Shown: positions 18,180-24,937 of the stretch, in pieces
Layout of the letters: every line of letters starts with the position of its first letter
How positions within the stretch are numbered: position 1 is the first letter of the stretch
Origin: Roseateles saccharophilus
GTDB taxonomy: Bacteria; Pseudomonadota; Gammaproteobacteria; Burkholderiales; Burkholderiaceae_C
Direction of reading: 5' to 3'
Assembly: GCF_004342485.1 (NCBI RefSeq)
Contig: NZ_SMBU01000029.1
Span: 1 to 64,000 of the forward strand
DNA length: 64,000 nucleotides
Notes under the pieces: generated by a model
Database searches by the model: none
Told to the model about the DNA's origin: nothing
What the model saw: the letters and a program-made list of their open reading frames with translations, nothing else
Program-made: the position numbers and the translations under genes

Positions 18180-18805
18180 CGAGCGGTGACCTCGAGTTCG
18201 CGCGTCAGCGTGCCGGCCAGGCCGCTGCCCTCGGCGAACTGCATCGCGATGCGCAGGCCGCTGGGCACGGGCTGGGTCGTCGCCTTGGGGTTGACGGGGC
18301 CGGCGTTGGCATTGGCCGCGGTGCCGGTGGACTGGCAGTTGCTCCAGGCATTGCCCCAGTAGCAGTGGAACTGCCAGGCGGCCACGCCGTCGAAGGCGCG
18401 CAGCGCCGGGTTGCGCTGGGCCAGTTGCTGCAGGCCGCGCTGGCGCTGGTCGGCCAGGTCCTGCACGGTGCGCAGGGCCGGGCTTTCCCAGCGCCACAGG
18501 CTGCCTTCGCGCAGGCTCCAGACGACGACCTGCAGGCCGGCCGGAGCCTGGCGGGTCAGCACCAGGCTGCCGCCGTCGAAGGCCAGCGGCTGCACCGTGC
18601 TGTGGCTGTCCTGCAGCGCGCGCAGGTCGGCTTCCCACTGCGCCAGCACGGTCTGCAGCCGCGCCGTCTGGGCCAGGCGGTCCTGGGCGATTTCGCGGCT
18701 CTTCACGAGGGCGTCGATGCCGCGCCAGGCCATCGCCGCCATCGTCGCCATGACGACCAGGGCGACGAGGACCTCGACGAGGGTGAAGCCAAGGCGGCGG
18801 CGCAT
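18176..18805 (-). CDS. gspJ: Type II secretion minor pseudopilin GspJ
   Basis: A 209-residue pseudopilin with class III leader MRRRLG, cleaved before FTLVEVLVAL (Glu5 present). The WRGIDALVKSRE segment after the helix is typical of GspJ. It forms the tip complex with GspI and GspK. The start overlaps the gspI stop. Confidence 0.93.
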   Translation of the reverse strand: MRRRLGFTLVEVLVALVVMATMAAMAWRGIDALVKSREIAQDRLAQTARLQTVLAQWEADLRALQDSHSTVQPLAFDGGSLVLTRQAPAGLQVVVWSLREGSLWRWESPALRTVQDLADQRQRGLQQLAQRNPALRAFDGVAAWQFHCYWGNAWSNCQSTGTAANANAGPVNPKATTQPVPSGLRIAMQFAEGSGLAGTLTRELEVTAR

Positions 18806-19173
18806 TAAATCTTGCCCATGATGGTGGACAGGCTCAGCACGGGCTGGCCCTGGTCGTTGGCGATGGCGGCATCGACGCGGCGGAAATTCGGGTTGGGCGT
18901 CGGGCTGACCTTGAGCTTGCCGTCGTAGTTGCGGCCCAGTTGTTCGCAGCTGAAGGGCGATTCGCCGATGTCGGGGAACTGCTGGGTCAGGCGCAGCTCG
19001 GTCAGCAGGTTCTCGGCGCACCACTGGGCGGCACTGACCTCGGCCAGGCGTTCCGCATTGGCCGTCAGCGCGCCGGCGGCCTTGATGCCGGCGCCGAGCG
19101 CGATGGCAACGATGACGAGGGCGACCAGCACCTCGATCAGCGTGAAGCCGCGCGTGCCTCGGATCGGCTTCAT
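18805..19173 (-). CDS. gspI: Type II secretion minor pseudopilin GspI
   Basis: A 122-residue pseudopilin with leader MKPIRGTRG, cleaved before FTLIEVLVAL. The WCAENLLTELRLTQQFPDIGE segment is characteristic of GspI. It nucleates the tip complex. It overlaps gspH by 4 bases and shares a base with the gspJ start. Confidence 0.93.
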   Translation of the reverse strand: MKPIRGTRGFTLIEVLVALVIVAIALGAGIKAAGALTANAERLAEVSAAQWCAENLLTELRLTQQFPDIGESPFSCEQLGRNYDGKLKVSPTPNPNFRRVDAAIANDQGQPVLSLSTIMGKI

Positions 19174-19694
19174 TGCGGGGCGACGACGTCGAAGGCCGAC
19201 AGGCCGTCGGTGCCGAGCACGAGGGACTGGTCGCCCAGCTGCAGGCGCAGGCGCTGGGCCGGGATGATGGGCTCGGGGCCGAGGCTGACGCCGGGGTTGG
19301 CGGCTGTCGCATTCTCGACCTGCACGGCCACCGGGTCTCCCAGCCAGCGCGTCGGCAGCTGCAGCGTGCGCGGCAGGCCGTCGAAGCGGAAGTCGTCGCC
19401 GCTCTTCAGGCCCTTGGGCACCCAGCTCACGGTCAGGCCGGAGGCGCGGCTCTCGGCGCGGGCGGTCTCCAGCAGAGCGGCCAGGCGCTGGGCCTCGCGC
19501 TGCAGCTGCAGCTCGGTGGGGTCGCGCAGCGACAGCGTGACCGTCGCGCTGACGATGGCGATCAGCGCGACGACGACCAGCAGTTCGATCAGCGTGAAGC
19601 CGCGACGGGCGCGGCCAAGCTCACTGCCAGGAGCCGATGTCGGCGTCACGGCCTTCGCCGCCGGCGCGGCCGTCGGCGCCGAAGCTGTAGACAT
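19170..19694 (-). CDS. gspH: Type II secretion minor pseudopilin GspH, long leader
   Basis: A 174-residue pseudopilin-like protein. The prepilin motif RRG / FTLIELLVVV lies only at residues 30-32, giving a leader of 32 residues rich in Ala, Pro and Thr. The only usable start (19694) lies inside gspG, so the two genes overlap by 74 bases in different frames. No ATG or GTG in frame occurs between the gspG stop and the motif. The C-terminal domain fits GspH/FimT. Confidence 0.88.
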   Translation of the reverse strand: MSTASAPTAAPAAKAVTPTSAPGSELGRARRGFTLIELLVVVALIAIVSATVTLSLRDPTELQLQREAQRLAALLETARAESRASGLTVSWVPKGLKSGDDFRFDGLPRTLQLPTRWLGDPVAVQVENATAANPGVSLGPEPIIPAQRLRLQLGDQSLVLGTDGLSAFDVVAPQ

Positions 19695-20043
19695 CGACCT
19701 CGCCCTTCACGCCGGGGTTGGCGTACTGATAGGGATGGCCCCAGGGGTCGTTGGGCAGCTTGTCGAGGTAGGGCTTCCAGTTCGCCGGCGGGGTGCCGGC
19801 CGTGGGCTTGTGCACCAGTGCGTCCAGGCCCTGCTCGGCGCTGGGGTAGCGCTGGTTGTCGAGCTTGTAGAGCTTGAGGGCCTGCATCAGGTTGTTCACG
19901 TCGGTGCGCGCCGCGGTGACGCGGGCGTCCTCGGCGCGGTCCAGCACGCTGGGTACGACCAGGGCCGCCAGGATGCCGATGATGACGAGCACGACCAGCA
20001 GTTCGATCAGCGTGAAGCCGCGGGTGAGGAAGGAGCGACGCAT
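19621..20043 (-). CDS. gspG: Type II secretion major pseudopilin GspG
   Basis: A 140-residue major pseudopilin with leader MRRSFLTRG, cleaved before FTLIELLVVLVIIGIL. The signature DNQRYPSAEQGLDALV and the DPWGHPYQYANPG C-terminal block with Ca-site-like residues are present. It is the main subunit of the pseudopilus and the first gene of the leftward operon. Starts at ATG 20052 or GTG 20061 would add 3 or 6 leader residues; no clear ribosome site separates them. Confidence 0.95.
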   Translation of the reverse strand: MRRSFLTRGFTLIELLVVLVIIGILAALVVPSVLDRAEDARVTAARTDVNNLMQALKLYKLDNQRYPSAEQGLDALVHKPTAGTPPANWKPYLDKLPNDPWGHPYQYANPGVKGEVDVYSFGADGRAGGEGRDADIGSWQ

Positions 20044-20094
20044 GGCAGGCATTGGGAGCACAGGGCTGCGGTGAGCGGGCCATCATAATGGGCC

Positions 20095-20700
20095 ATGCTT
20101 GCTCGAATGATGGCGTTTACGGTGTGGCTGCTGCTCGGTGGCTCGGTGGCCTACTGGGGCCTGCAACTGCTGGCGCGGCCGCTGCCGATGCCGGAATCGG
20201 TGACGCCCGCCGGTGAGTTGCGCGCAGCCCAGGTGGACCTGGGCCGGCTGCTCGGCGTGACGGCAGCCGAGGCGGCGCCCGAGCCCGAGACGCAGTCCGT
20301 GCGGCTGCGACTGCTGGGTGTGGTTGCGCCCAAGAATGCCAGTGCCGCCGAGTCTGGCGAAGGCCTGGCATTGATCGAGGTGGACGGCGTGGCGCGCACG
20401 GTGCGCGTCGGCGCCGTGGTGGACGGCGAACTGCGGCTGGTGCGCGTCGATGCGCGCAGCGCCAGCCTGGGTCGCGTGGGCCAGGCGCCCAGCCAGGTGC
20501 TCCAGATCAGCCCGCCCGCGGCGCCGTCGACCGGTTCGCTGCCGCCGGCCACGCCTTCGCCCGTGGTGCTGGGCGGCAACCCACCGGGCATGAACGTGGG
20601 GCCGCCGGCGCGCACGCCCCTGCCTGCGCCGGTGCCGGGGGTGTCGCCCTCGGTCTACGGCATGCCGCTGGCCGCGTCGGCCAGCAATCCGCAGGAGTAA
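20095..20700 (+). CDS. gspC: Short GspC-like type II secretion protein
   Basis: A 201-residue bitopic protein: an N-terminal membrane helix (AFTVWLLLGGSVAYWGLQLLA), a linker and a homology-region domain (VRLRLLGVVAPKN, GLALIEVDGVARTVRVG), then a Pro-rich tail (PPATPSPVV). It lacks the C-terminal PDZ or coiled-coil domain of classical GspC. It is divergent from gspG, about 50 bases away, so the two may share a control region. It should link the inner-membrane platform to GspD. Confidence 0.85.
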   Translation: MLARMMAFTVWLLLGGSVAYWGLQLLARPLPMPESVTPAGELRAAQVDLGRLLGVTAAEAAPEPETQSVRLRLLGVVAPKNASAAESGEGLALIEVDGVARTVRVGAVVDGELRLVRVDARSASLGRVGQAPSQVLQISPPAAPSTGSLPPATPSPVVLGGNPPGMNVGPPARTPLPAPVPGVSPSVYGMPLAASASNPQE

Positions 20701-20711
20701 TCAGGCCGGCG

Positions 20712-21785
20712 TCAGGCGCCGAGCGTCGGCAGGTCGGCGCCGGCTTCGGGGCGTGCCGTGAGGCGGGCCTCGGCGACTTCGTGCAGCTCGGTCAGCAGGG
20801 CCGCGGCGGAGCGAATCATGGGCCAGGCCAGCGCGGCACCGGTGCCGTCGGCGCTGTCCATACCCAGCTCCAGCAGGGCCGAGGCGTGGAACAGGGCGAG
20901 GGCCTCGTCCAGGCCGCGATGCACATGGCTGCGGCAGAAGACGGCGTAGTCGGTGACCGGTGCGCAGATCAGCGACGCGAGCTTGAGCGCGGCGCAGGCG
21001 GCGATGCCGTCGACGATGATGAGGCTGCGCTTGCTGGCCGCCACGAGCATGGCGCCCACCATGACGGCCAGTTCGTGGCCGCCGAAGGCCGCCAACAGGT
21101 CCATCGGCTCGCGGGCCTCGCGGTGGCGGGCCAGCGCGCCATGCAGCACGTCGAGCAGGTGGACGAGGTCGTCCTGGCGCATGGCCGGGCCGGAGACGAC
21201 GAAGTCGCGCACGGGCTGGTCGGCCAGCCGTGACAGGATCAGGGCCGCGCATTCGGCCGAGCCCTGGCCCAGGCCGGCGCAGGCCAGCACATTGCCGGGC
21301 AGGTTGTCAGCGATCTCCATGCCGACGCGCACACCGGCGTGAGCCTGGTCCAGGCTCATCGCGTGGGCGGTGCGCGCATTGCGCGTGCCGTGGGCGACCT
21401 TGCGGGCCAGCAGGCGTGCGTGCGGCGGGAGGTTCTCGGCGACGCCGCAGTCGACGACCGTCAGGTGCAGGCCCTGCAGGCGGGCAAACACCGACACCGG
21501 CAGTTGGGCGTGCAGGGCCATCTGCACCTGGTCCTTGGTGGCGCGGCCCCATTGCGCGCCGACGCCGTCGACGACGATGCCGTGGTCGGCGGCGAACAGG
21601 GCGAGCACCGGGTCGCGGAAGCGCGGCGTCAGGCTTTTCTGCACGAGACCGAGGCGCACCGCCAGCGGCTCCAGTTCGCCGAGACCGCCAGCGATGGCTG
21701 AGCGGCGGTCGACGCGGTCGCGCAGGGCCTTTTCAAGCTCGGGGTTGGCGGTGGGGGAGATCAGCGACTGTTGGGCAACGGTCAT
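20712..21785 (-). CDS. Divergent CobT-like phosphoribosyltransferase paralogue
   Basis: A 357-residue protein of the CobT family (nicotinate-nucleotide:dimethylbenzimidazole phosphoribosyltransferase). Conserved parts are GGLGELE (33-39), AADHG (65-69), FGGHELAVMVGAML and DGTGAALA near 313-320. Two key glutamates of Salmonella CobT appear altered. The GELGMANT site reads AGLGQGSAE at 170-178, and the E in GEGSGA is D313 here. No cobalamin genes or cobalamin riboswitch were seen nearby; it follows ilvA by 33 bases. It may be a weak or re-purposed enzyme or bind another base. Confidence 0.75.
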   Translation of the reverse strand: MTVAQQSLISPTANPELEKALRDRVDRRSAIAGGLGELEPLAVRLGLVQKSLTPRFRDPVLALFAADHGIVVDGVGAQWGRATKDQVQMALHAQLPVSVFARLQGLHLTVVDCGVAENLPPHARLLARKVAHGTRNARTAHAMSLDQAHAGVRVGMEIADNLPGNVLACAGLGQGSAECAALILSRLADQPVRDFVVSGPAMRQDDLVHLLDVLHGALARHREAREPMDLLAAFGGHELAVMVGAMLVAASKRSLIIVDGIAACAALKLASLICAPVTDYAVFCRSHVHRGLDEALALFHASALLELGMDSADGTGAALAWPMIRSAAALLTELHEVAEARLTARPEAGADLPTLGA

Positions 21786-21818
21786 GGCGCGGGCGGATGC
21801 AAACCCCCGGATTTCAAC

Positions 21819-23399
21819 TCAAGCCAGGAACAAGCGGTAGACCGGGTTGGCGGTTTCGTCCTCAAAGGGGTAGTTCAGGCCGGCGAGGAAGTCGCGCAGC
21901 GCCGCGGCATCGCCGCGCGGCACCTGGATGCCGACGAGGATGCGGCCGTAGTCCGCGCCCTGGTTGCGGTAGTGGAAGAGGCTGATGTTCCAGTCCGGGT
22001 GCATGCTGGACAGGAACTTCATCAGCGCGCCCGGCCGCTCGGGGAAGACGAAGCGGTAGAGGCGCTCGTCGCGCGCCAGCTCGCTGCGGCCGCCGACCAT
22101 GTGGCGCACATGCTGCTTGGCCAGCTCGTTGCTGGTCAGGTCCAGCGTTTCGAAGCCGGCCTTGGTGAAGGTGCGCGCGAGTTTGGCCGCGTCGTCGGGC
22201 TTGGTGGTCGCGACGCCGACGAAGATGTGGGCGACCTTGGCGTCGGCGATCCGGTAGTTGAATTCGGTCACGCTGCGCGGGCCCAGCAGCTCGCAGAAGC
22301 GCTTGAAGCTGCCGCGCGCCTCGGGAATGGTGACGGCGAACAGGGCCTCGCGGTGCTCGCCGACCTCGGCCCGCTCGGCGACGAAGCGCAGGCGGTCGAA
22401 GTTCATGTTGGCGCCGCAGGTGATGGCCACCAGGGTCTGGCCCTTGGCGCCCGTCGCCGCCACGTATTGCTTGGCGGCGGCGACGCTCATTGCGCCGGAG
22501 GGCTCCAGGATAGAGCGCGTGTCCTCGAAGACGTCCTTGATCGCTGCGCAGACGGCATCGGTGTCGACGACGATGTAGTCGTCCACCAGCTCGCGGGCGA
22601 TGCGGAAAGTCTCCTCGCCGACCAGCTTGACGGCCGTGCCGTCGGCGAACAGGCCGACATCGCTCAGCGTCACCCGCTTGCCGGCCTTGACCGAGCGCAG
22701 CATGGCGTCGGAGTCGGTGGTCTGCACGCCGATGATCTTGATCTCGGGGCGCAGCGCCTTGACGTAGGCGGCGACGCCGGAGATCAGGCCGCCGCCGCCG
22801 ATGGCGACGAAGATGGCGTCGATGGGGCCGGGGTGCTGGCGCAGCAGCTCCATCGCGATGGTGCCCTGGCCGGCGATGACGTCGGGGTCGTCGAAGGGGT
22901 GGACGAAGGTCAGACCCTGCTCGCGCTCCAGTTCCAGCGCATGGCCATAGGCGTCGGTGAAGCTCTCGCCGAACAGCACGACCTCGCCGCCATGCCCCTT
23001 GACCGCGTCGACCTTGACCTGGGGCGTCGTCACCGGCATCACGATGACCGCCCGGCAGCCGAGCTTCCTGGCCGACAGCGCGACGCCCTGGGCGTGGTTG
23101 CCGGCCGAGGCGCAGATGACGCCAGCGGCGCGCTGCTCGGCCGTCAGGTGGGCCATCTTGTTGTAAGCGCCGCGCAGCTTGAAGCTGAAGACGGCCTGCT
23201 CGTCCTCGCGCTTGAGCCAGACCTTGTTGCCCAGGCGCCTGGACAGCTTGGGCGCGGCGGCGAGGGCGGTCTCCCGGGCCACTTCATAGACCCGGGCGTT
23301 CAGGATGCGCTGCAGATAGCTGCTGCCGGGCGGCAGCATCGCGGGCACCTGGGATGAGGCCTTGGTCACAGGCGGACGGCGGCGCGATGGGGCGCTCAT
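21819..23399 (-). CDS. ilvA: Threonine ammonia-lyase, biosynthetic
   Basis: A 526-residue enzyme that deaminates threonine to 2-oxobutanoate, the first step of isoleucine synthesis. The PLP-binding Lys is K74 (SFKLRGAYNKM). Also seen are SAGNHAQGVA, the PLP phosphate loop VAIGGGGLISG and ITCGANMNFDRL. Two ACT-like domains at the C-terminus (about 350-526) are the isoleucine/valine sensing part of the biosynthetic form. ATG 23399 was chosen because GGAGA precedes it; longer open sequence upstream crosses a strong terminator and is not coding. Confidence 0.95.
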   Translation of the reverse strand: MSAPSRRRPPVTKASSQVPAMLPPGSSYLQRILNARVYEVARETALAAAPKLSRRLGNKVWLKREDEQAVFSFKLRGAYNKMAHLTAEQRAAGVICASAGNHAQGVALSARKLGCRAVIVMPVTTPQVKVDAVKGHGGEVVLFGESFTDAYGHALELEREQGLTFVHPFDDPDVIAGQGTIAMELLRQHPGPIDAIFVAIGGGGLISGVAAYVKALRPEIKIIGVQTTDSDAMLRSVKAGKRVTLSDVGLFADGTAVKLVGEETFRIARELVDDYIVVDTDAVCAAIKDVFEDTRSILEPSGAMSVAAAKQYVAATGAKGQTLVAITCGANMNFDRLRFVAERAEVGEHREALFAVTIPEARGSFKRFCELLGPRSVTEFNYRIADAKVAHIFVGVATTKPDDAAKLARTFTKAGFETLDLTSNELAKQHVRHMVGGRSELARDERLYRFVFPERPGALMKFLSSMHPDWNISLFHYRNQGADYGRILVGIQVPRGDAAALRDFLAGLNYPFEDETANPVYRLFLA

Positions 23400-23421
23400 C
23401 GGGTCTCCATGGAGTCTTGTT

Positions 23422-23462
23422 GCGGCGCCGCATGATAGGGGAGCCCCCTCATGCGGCGCCGC
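23422..23462 (-). promoter_or_regulatory. Strong hairpin in the ilvA leader
   Basis: Perfect 14-bp arms at 23422-23435 (GCGGCGCCGCATGA) and 23449-23462 enclose a loop with an inner GGGG/CCCC pairing. It lies 23 to 63 bases upstream of the ilvA ATG and has no T-tract, so it is unlikely to be a simple terminator. It may influence translation, mRNA stability or regulator binding. Confidence 0.55.
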
Positions 23463-23477
23463 CTTCCGCCTTCGGCG

Positions 23478-23509
23478 AAAAAAAACCCGAGCTCTTTCAA
23501 GCTCGGGTT
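23478..23509 (-). terminator. Intrinsic terminator of the small RNA
   Basis: AACCCGAGCT and AGCTCGGGTT pair perfectly over a 6-base loop and are followed on the minus strand by eight T residues (A tract at 23478-23485 on the plus strand). It is oriented to stop transcription before ilvA. Confidence 0.85.
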
Positions 23510-23563
23510 GAATCCACCATGGAGGCGGTGGAGGAGACAATCGGTGCGAAAGCGTTTTCGCTT
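23478..23563 (-). ncRNA. Small RNA candidate with exposed anti-SD loop
   Basis: On the minus strand three hairpins follow in order. A small one (AGCG-AAAA-CGCT) is first. Next comes TCCACC-GCCTCCAT-GGTGGA (23513-23532), which displays CCTCC in its loop. The third is a textbook terminator: 10-bp perfect arms (23484-23493 and 23500-23509) with T8. A weak promoter (TTGCAG, 18 bases, TAAACT at 23571-23576) would start an RNA of about 85-90 nt. From memory this matches a betaproteobacterial toxic small RNA family whose loop carries an anti-Shine-Dalgarno sequence. No protein gene lies upstream to need this terminator. Confidence 0.65.
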
Positions 23564-23642
23564 GGTTGGCAGTTTAGCGCCGAGTTATGCTGCGCTGCAA
23601 TATTTTTCTGTGAACGAATTGGAGCTTTGCCTCTAGAACGCT

Positions 23643-24074
23643 ATGGAATGCACTGTCAGTTGGTTGGGGGCCGAGGGGCCGAGCGGCATGAGCTTCGTCG
23701 CCGAGACGGGCAGCGGTCATGTGCTGTCCATGGACGGCGCGCCGGATGGCGGTGGGCGCAACCTGGCGCCGCGCCCGATGGAAACCGTGCTGGCCGGCAC
23801 CGGCGGCTGCACGGCCTATGACGTCGTGCTGATCCTGAAGCGCGGCCGGCACGATGTGCGCGGCTGCAAGGTGGTGCTGAAGGCCGAGCGTGCGACCAGC
23901 GACCCCAAGGTCTTCACGGCCATCCATTTCCATTTCGTCGTCAGCGGCAGTGCGCTGAAGCCGGAGATCGTCGAGCGCGCCATTGCGCTGTCGCACGAGA
24001 AATACTGCTCGGCGACCGCGATGCTGGCCAAGACCTCGGCCATCAGCACCTCCTTCGAAATCGTCGAGGCCTGA
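23643..24074 (+). CDS. OsmC family peroxide-reducing protein
   Basis: A 143-residue OsmC/Ohr-superfamily protein. The two redox cysteines are C56 (GTGGCTAYD) and C122 (HEKYCSATAM), both placed as in the YhfA/OsmC-like branch. RPMETVLAG is also typical. Such proteins reduce organic hydroperoxides or persulfides with thiol help; the exact substrate of this branch is unclear. It is divergent from the ilvA side and converges with coq7, leaving a gap of 4 bases. Confidence 0.9.
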   Translation: MECTVSWLGAEGPSGMSFVAETGSGHVLSMDGAPDGGGRNLAPRPMETVLAGTGGCTAYDVVLILKRGRHDVRGCKVVLKAERATSDPKVFTAIHFHFVVSGSALKPEIVERAIALSHEKYCSATAMLAKTSAISTSFEIVEA

Positions 24075-24078
24075 ACGC

Positions 24079-24741
24079 TCAAACGTGGTGCGCCACGGTC
24101 GTCATGACCCTGGCCGCCATGCGCATCAGGCCCCTGATCGGGGCGGGCAACGGCAGGGCGCCGGCAGCCTGCGCAGCGTCGGCATGCTCGGCCTCCTCGC
24201 GCTTCATCTGGTCGACGATGACGCGCGACGCGCCGTCGCCAGCCGGCAGTCGGTCGAGGTGGGAGGCCAGGTGGGCCTCGACCTGGCGTTCGGTTTCGAC
24301 GACGAAGCCCAGGCTCCATTTGTCGCCGGCCAGCCCCGCCAGGCTGCCCCAGGCAAATGCGCCGGCCCACCAAAGCGGTGCGAGATGGCTGGTGTGGGTG
24401 CCAAGTTCGGCGACGCGTTCGGCCGTCCAGGCCAGGTGGTCGAGTTCCTCCTGCGCGGCCTTCTCGAAGTGCTGCCGCAACGCATCACTGTGGCTGAACA
24501 GCGCCTGGGATTGGTAGAGCGCCTGTGCGCATATCTCGCCGACGTGGTTGACGCGCATCAGTGCCCCGGCCTCGCGCACGGCTTCCTGCGGCAACTCTGC
24601 GGGCGCGAGGCCCGCTGCAGGCGACGGGCGCGCCGCCCGAGCCGTCGTGAAGACCGTTCGCAGGCCGTCATCGAGCGCCGCCAGGCAGCGGTCGGCCAAG
24701 CTGCGATTGCGAAAATGAGGTGTGCTTGCTGGCGGTTGCAT
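24079..24741 (-). CDS. coq7: Coq7-type 2-polyprenyl-6-methoxyphenol hydroxylase
   Basis: A 220-residue carboxylate-bridged di-iron enzyme of ubiquinone synthesis. The repeated ExxH-type iron ligands are visible: MRVNHVGEICAQ, EELDHLAWTAERV and MKREEAEHADAA. It adds the hydroxyl at C6 of the quinone ring, the job done by UbiF in enteric bacteria. Betaproteobacteria often use Coq7 for this step. The N-terminal 50 residues are variable. Confidence 0.93.
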   Translation of the reverse strand: MQPPASTPHFRNRSLADRCLAALDDGLRTVFTTARAARPSPAAGLAPAELPQEAVREAGALMRVNHVGEICAQALYQSQALFSHSDALRQHFEKAAQEELDHLAWTAERVAELGTHTSHLAPLWWAGAFAWGSLAGLAGDKWSLGFVVETERQVEAHLASHLDRLPAGDGASRVIVDQMKREEAEHADAAQAAGALPLPAPIRGLMRMAARVMTTVAHHV

Positions 24742-24797
24742 TCAGAAGATAAATGTTTCGATGACGAAGCCGTGACAGTGACGGTGGCGTTGCGGCC

Positions 24798-24825
24798 TTG
24801 CAACGACAATACACAATTTCATATC
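24798..24825 (+). promoter_or_regulatory. Candidate promoter of the first porin gene
   Basis: TTGCAA at 24798-24803 is a fair -35. CATATC at 24820-24825, 16 bases later, could be the -10; the local AT-rich stretch stands out in this GC-rich genome. It would give a leader of about 105 bases. Confidence 0.35.
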
Positions 24826-24875
24826 CGTAAATTCCCGAACGGGCAAAACCTGTAGTGGAATACGCCCACTTCCTC

Positions 24876-24928
24876 AAGGAGGTGAGTCGTTGTGCCCTGT
24901 TCGGTCGGCGACCCGGATGAATACCTAG
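24876..24928 (+). promoter_or_regulatory. Perfect SD with 12-codon leader ORF before the porin
   Basis: AAGGAGGTGA at 24876-24885 is fully complementary to the 3' end of 16S rRNA. At good spacing it is followed by TTG 24890 opening a 12-codon frame (MCPVRSATRMNT) that stops at TAG 24926-24928, inside the porin's own AGGAG region and 9 bases before its ATG. It may be a coupled leader peptide or a ribosome standby site. Only the strong SD is certain. Confidence 0.4.
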
Positions 24929-24937
24929 GAGTATCGA

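Noticed and set aside
20701-21850. Cobalamin riboswitch controlling the CobT-like gene
   Set aside because: Only 33 bases separate it from ilvA upstream and no B12-box-like sequence was seen there.
23488-23520. Leader-peptide attenuator for ilvA
   Set aside because: The only ATG frame (MVDSTRA) has no Shine-Dalgarno site and no isoleucine, and only one valine; the terminator fits a small RNA better.
23400-23540. N-terminal extension of IlvA through the upstream region
   Set aside because: The extension crosses the T8 terminator and the strong hairpin and has proline-run and arginine-run residues unlike IlvA.
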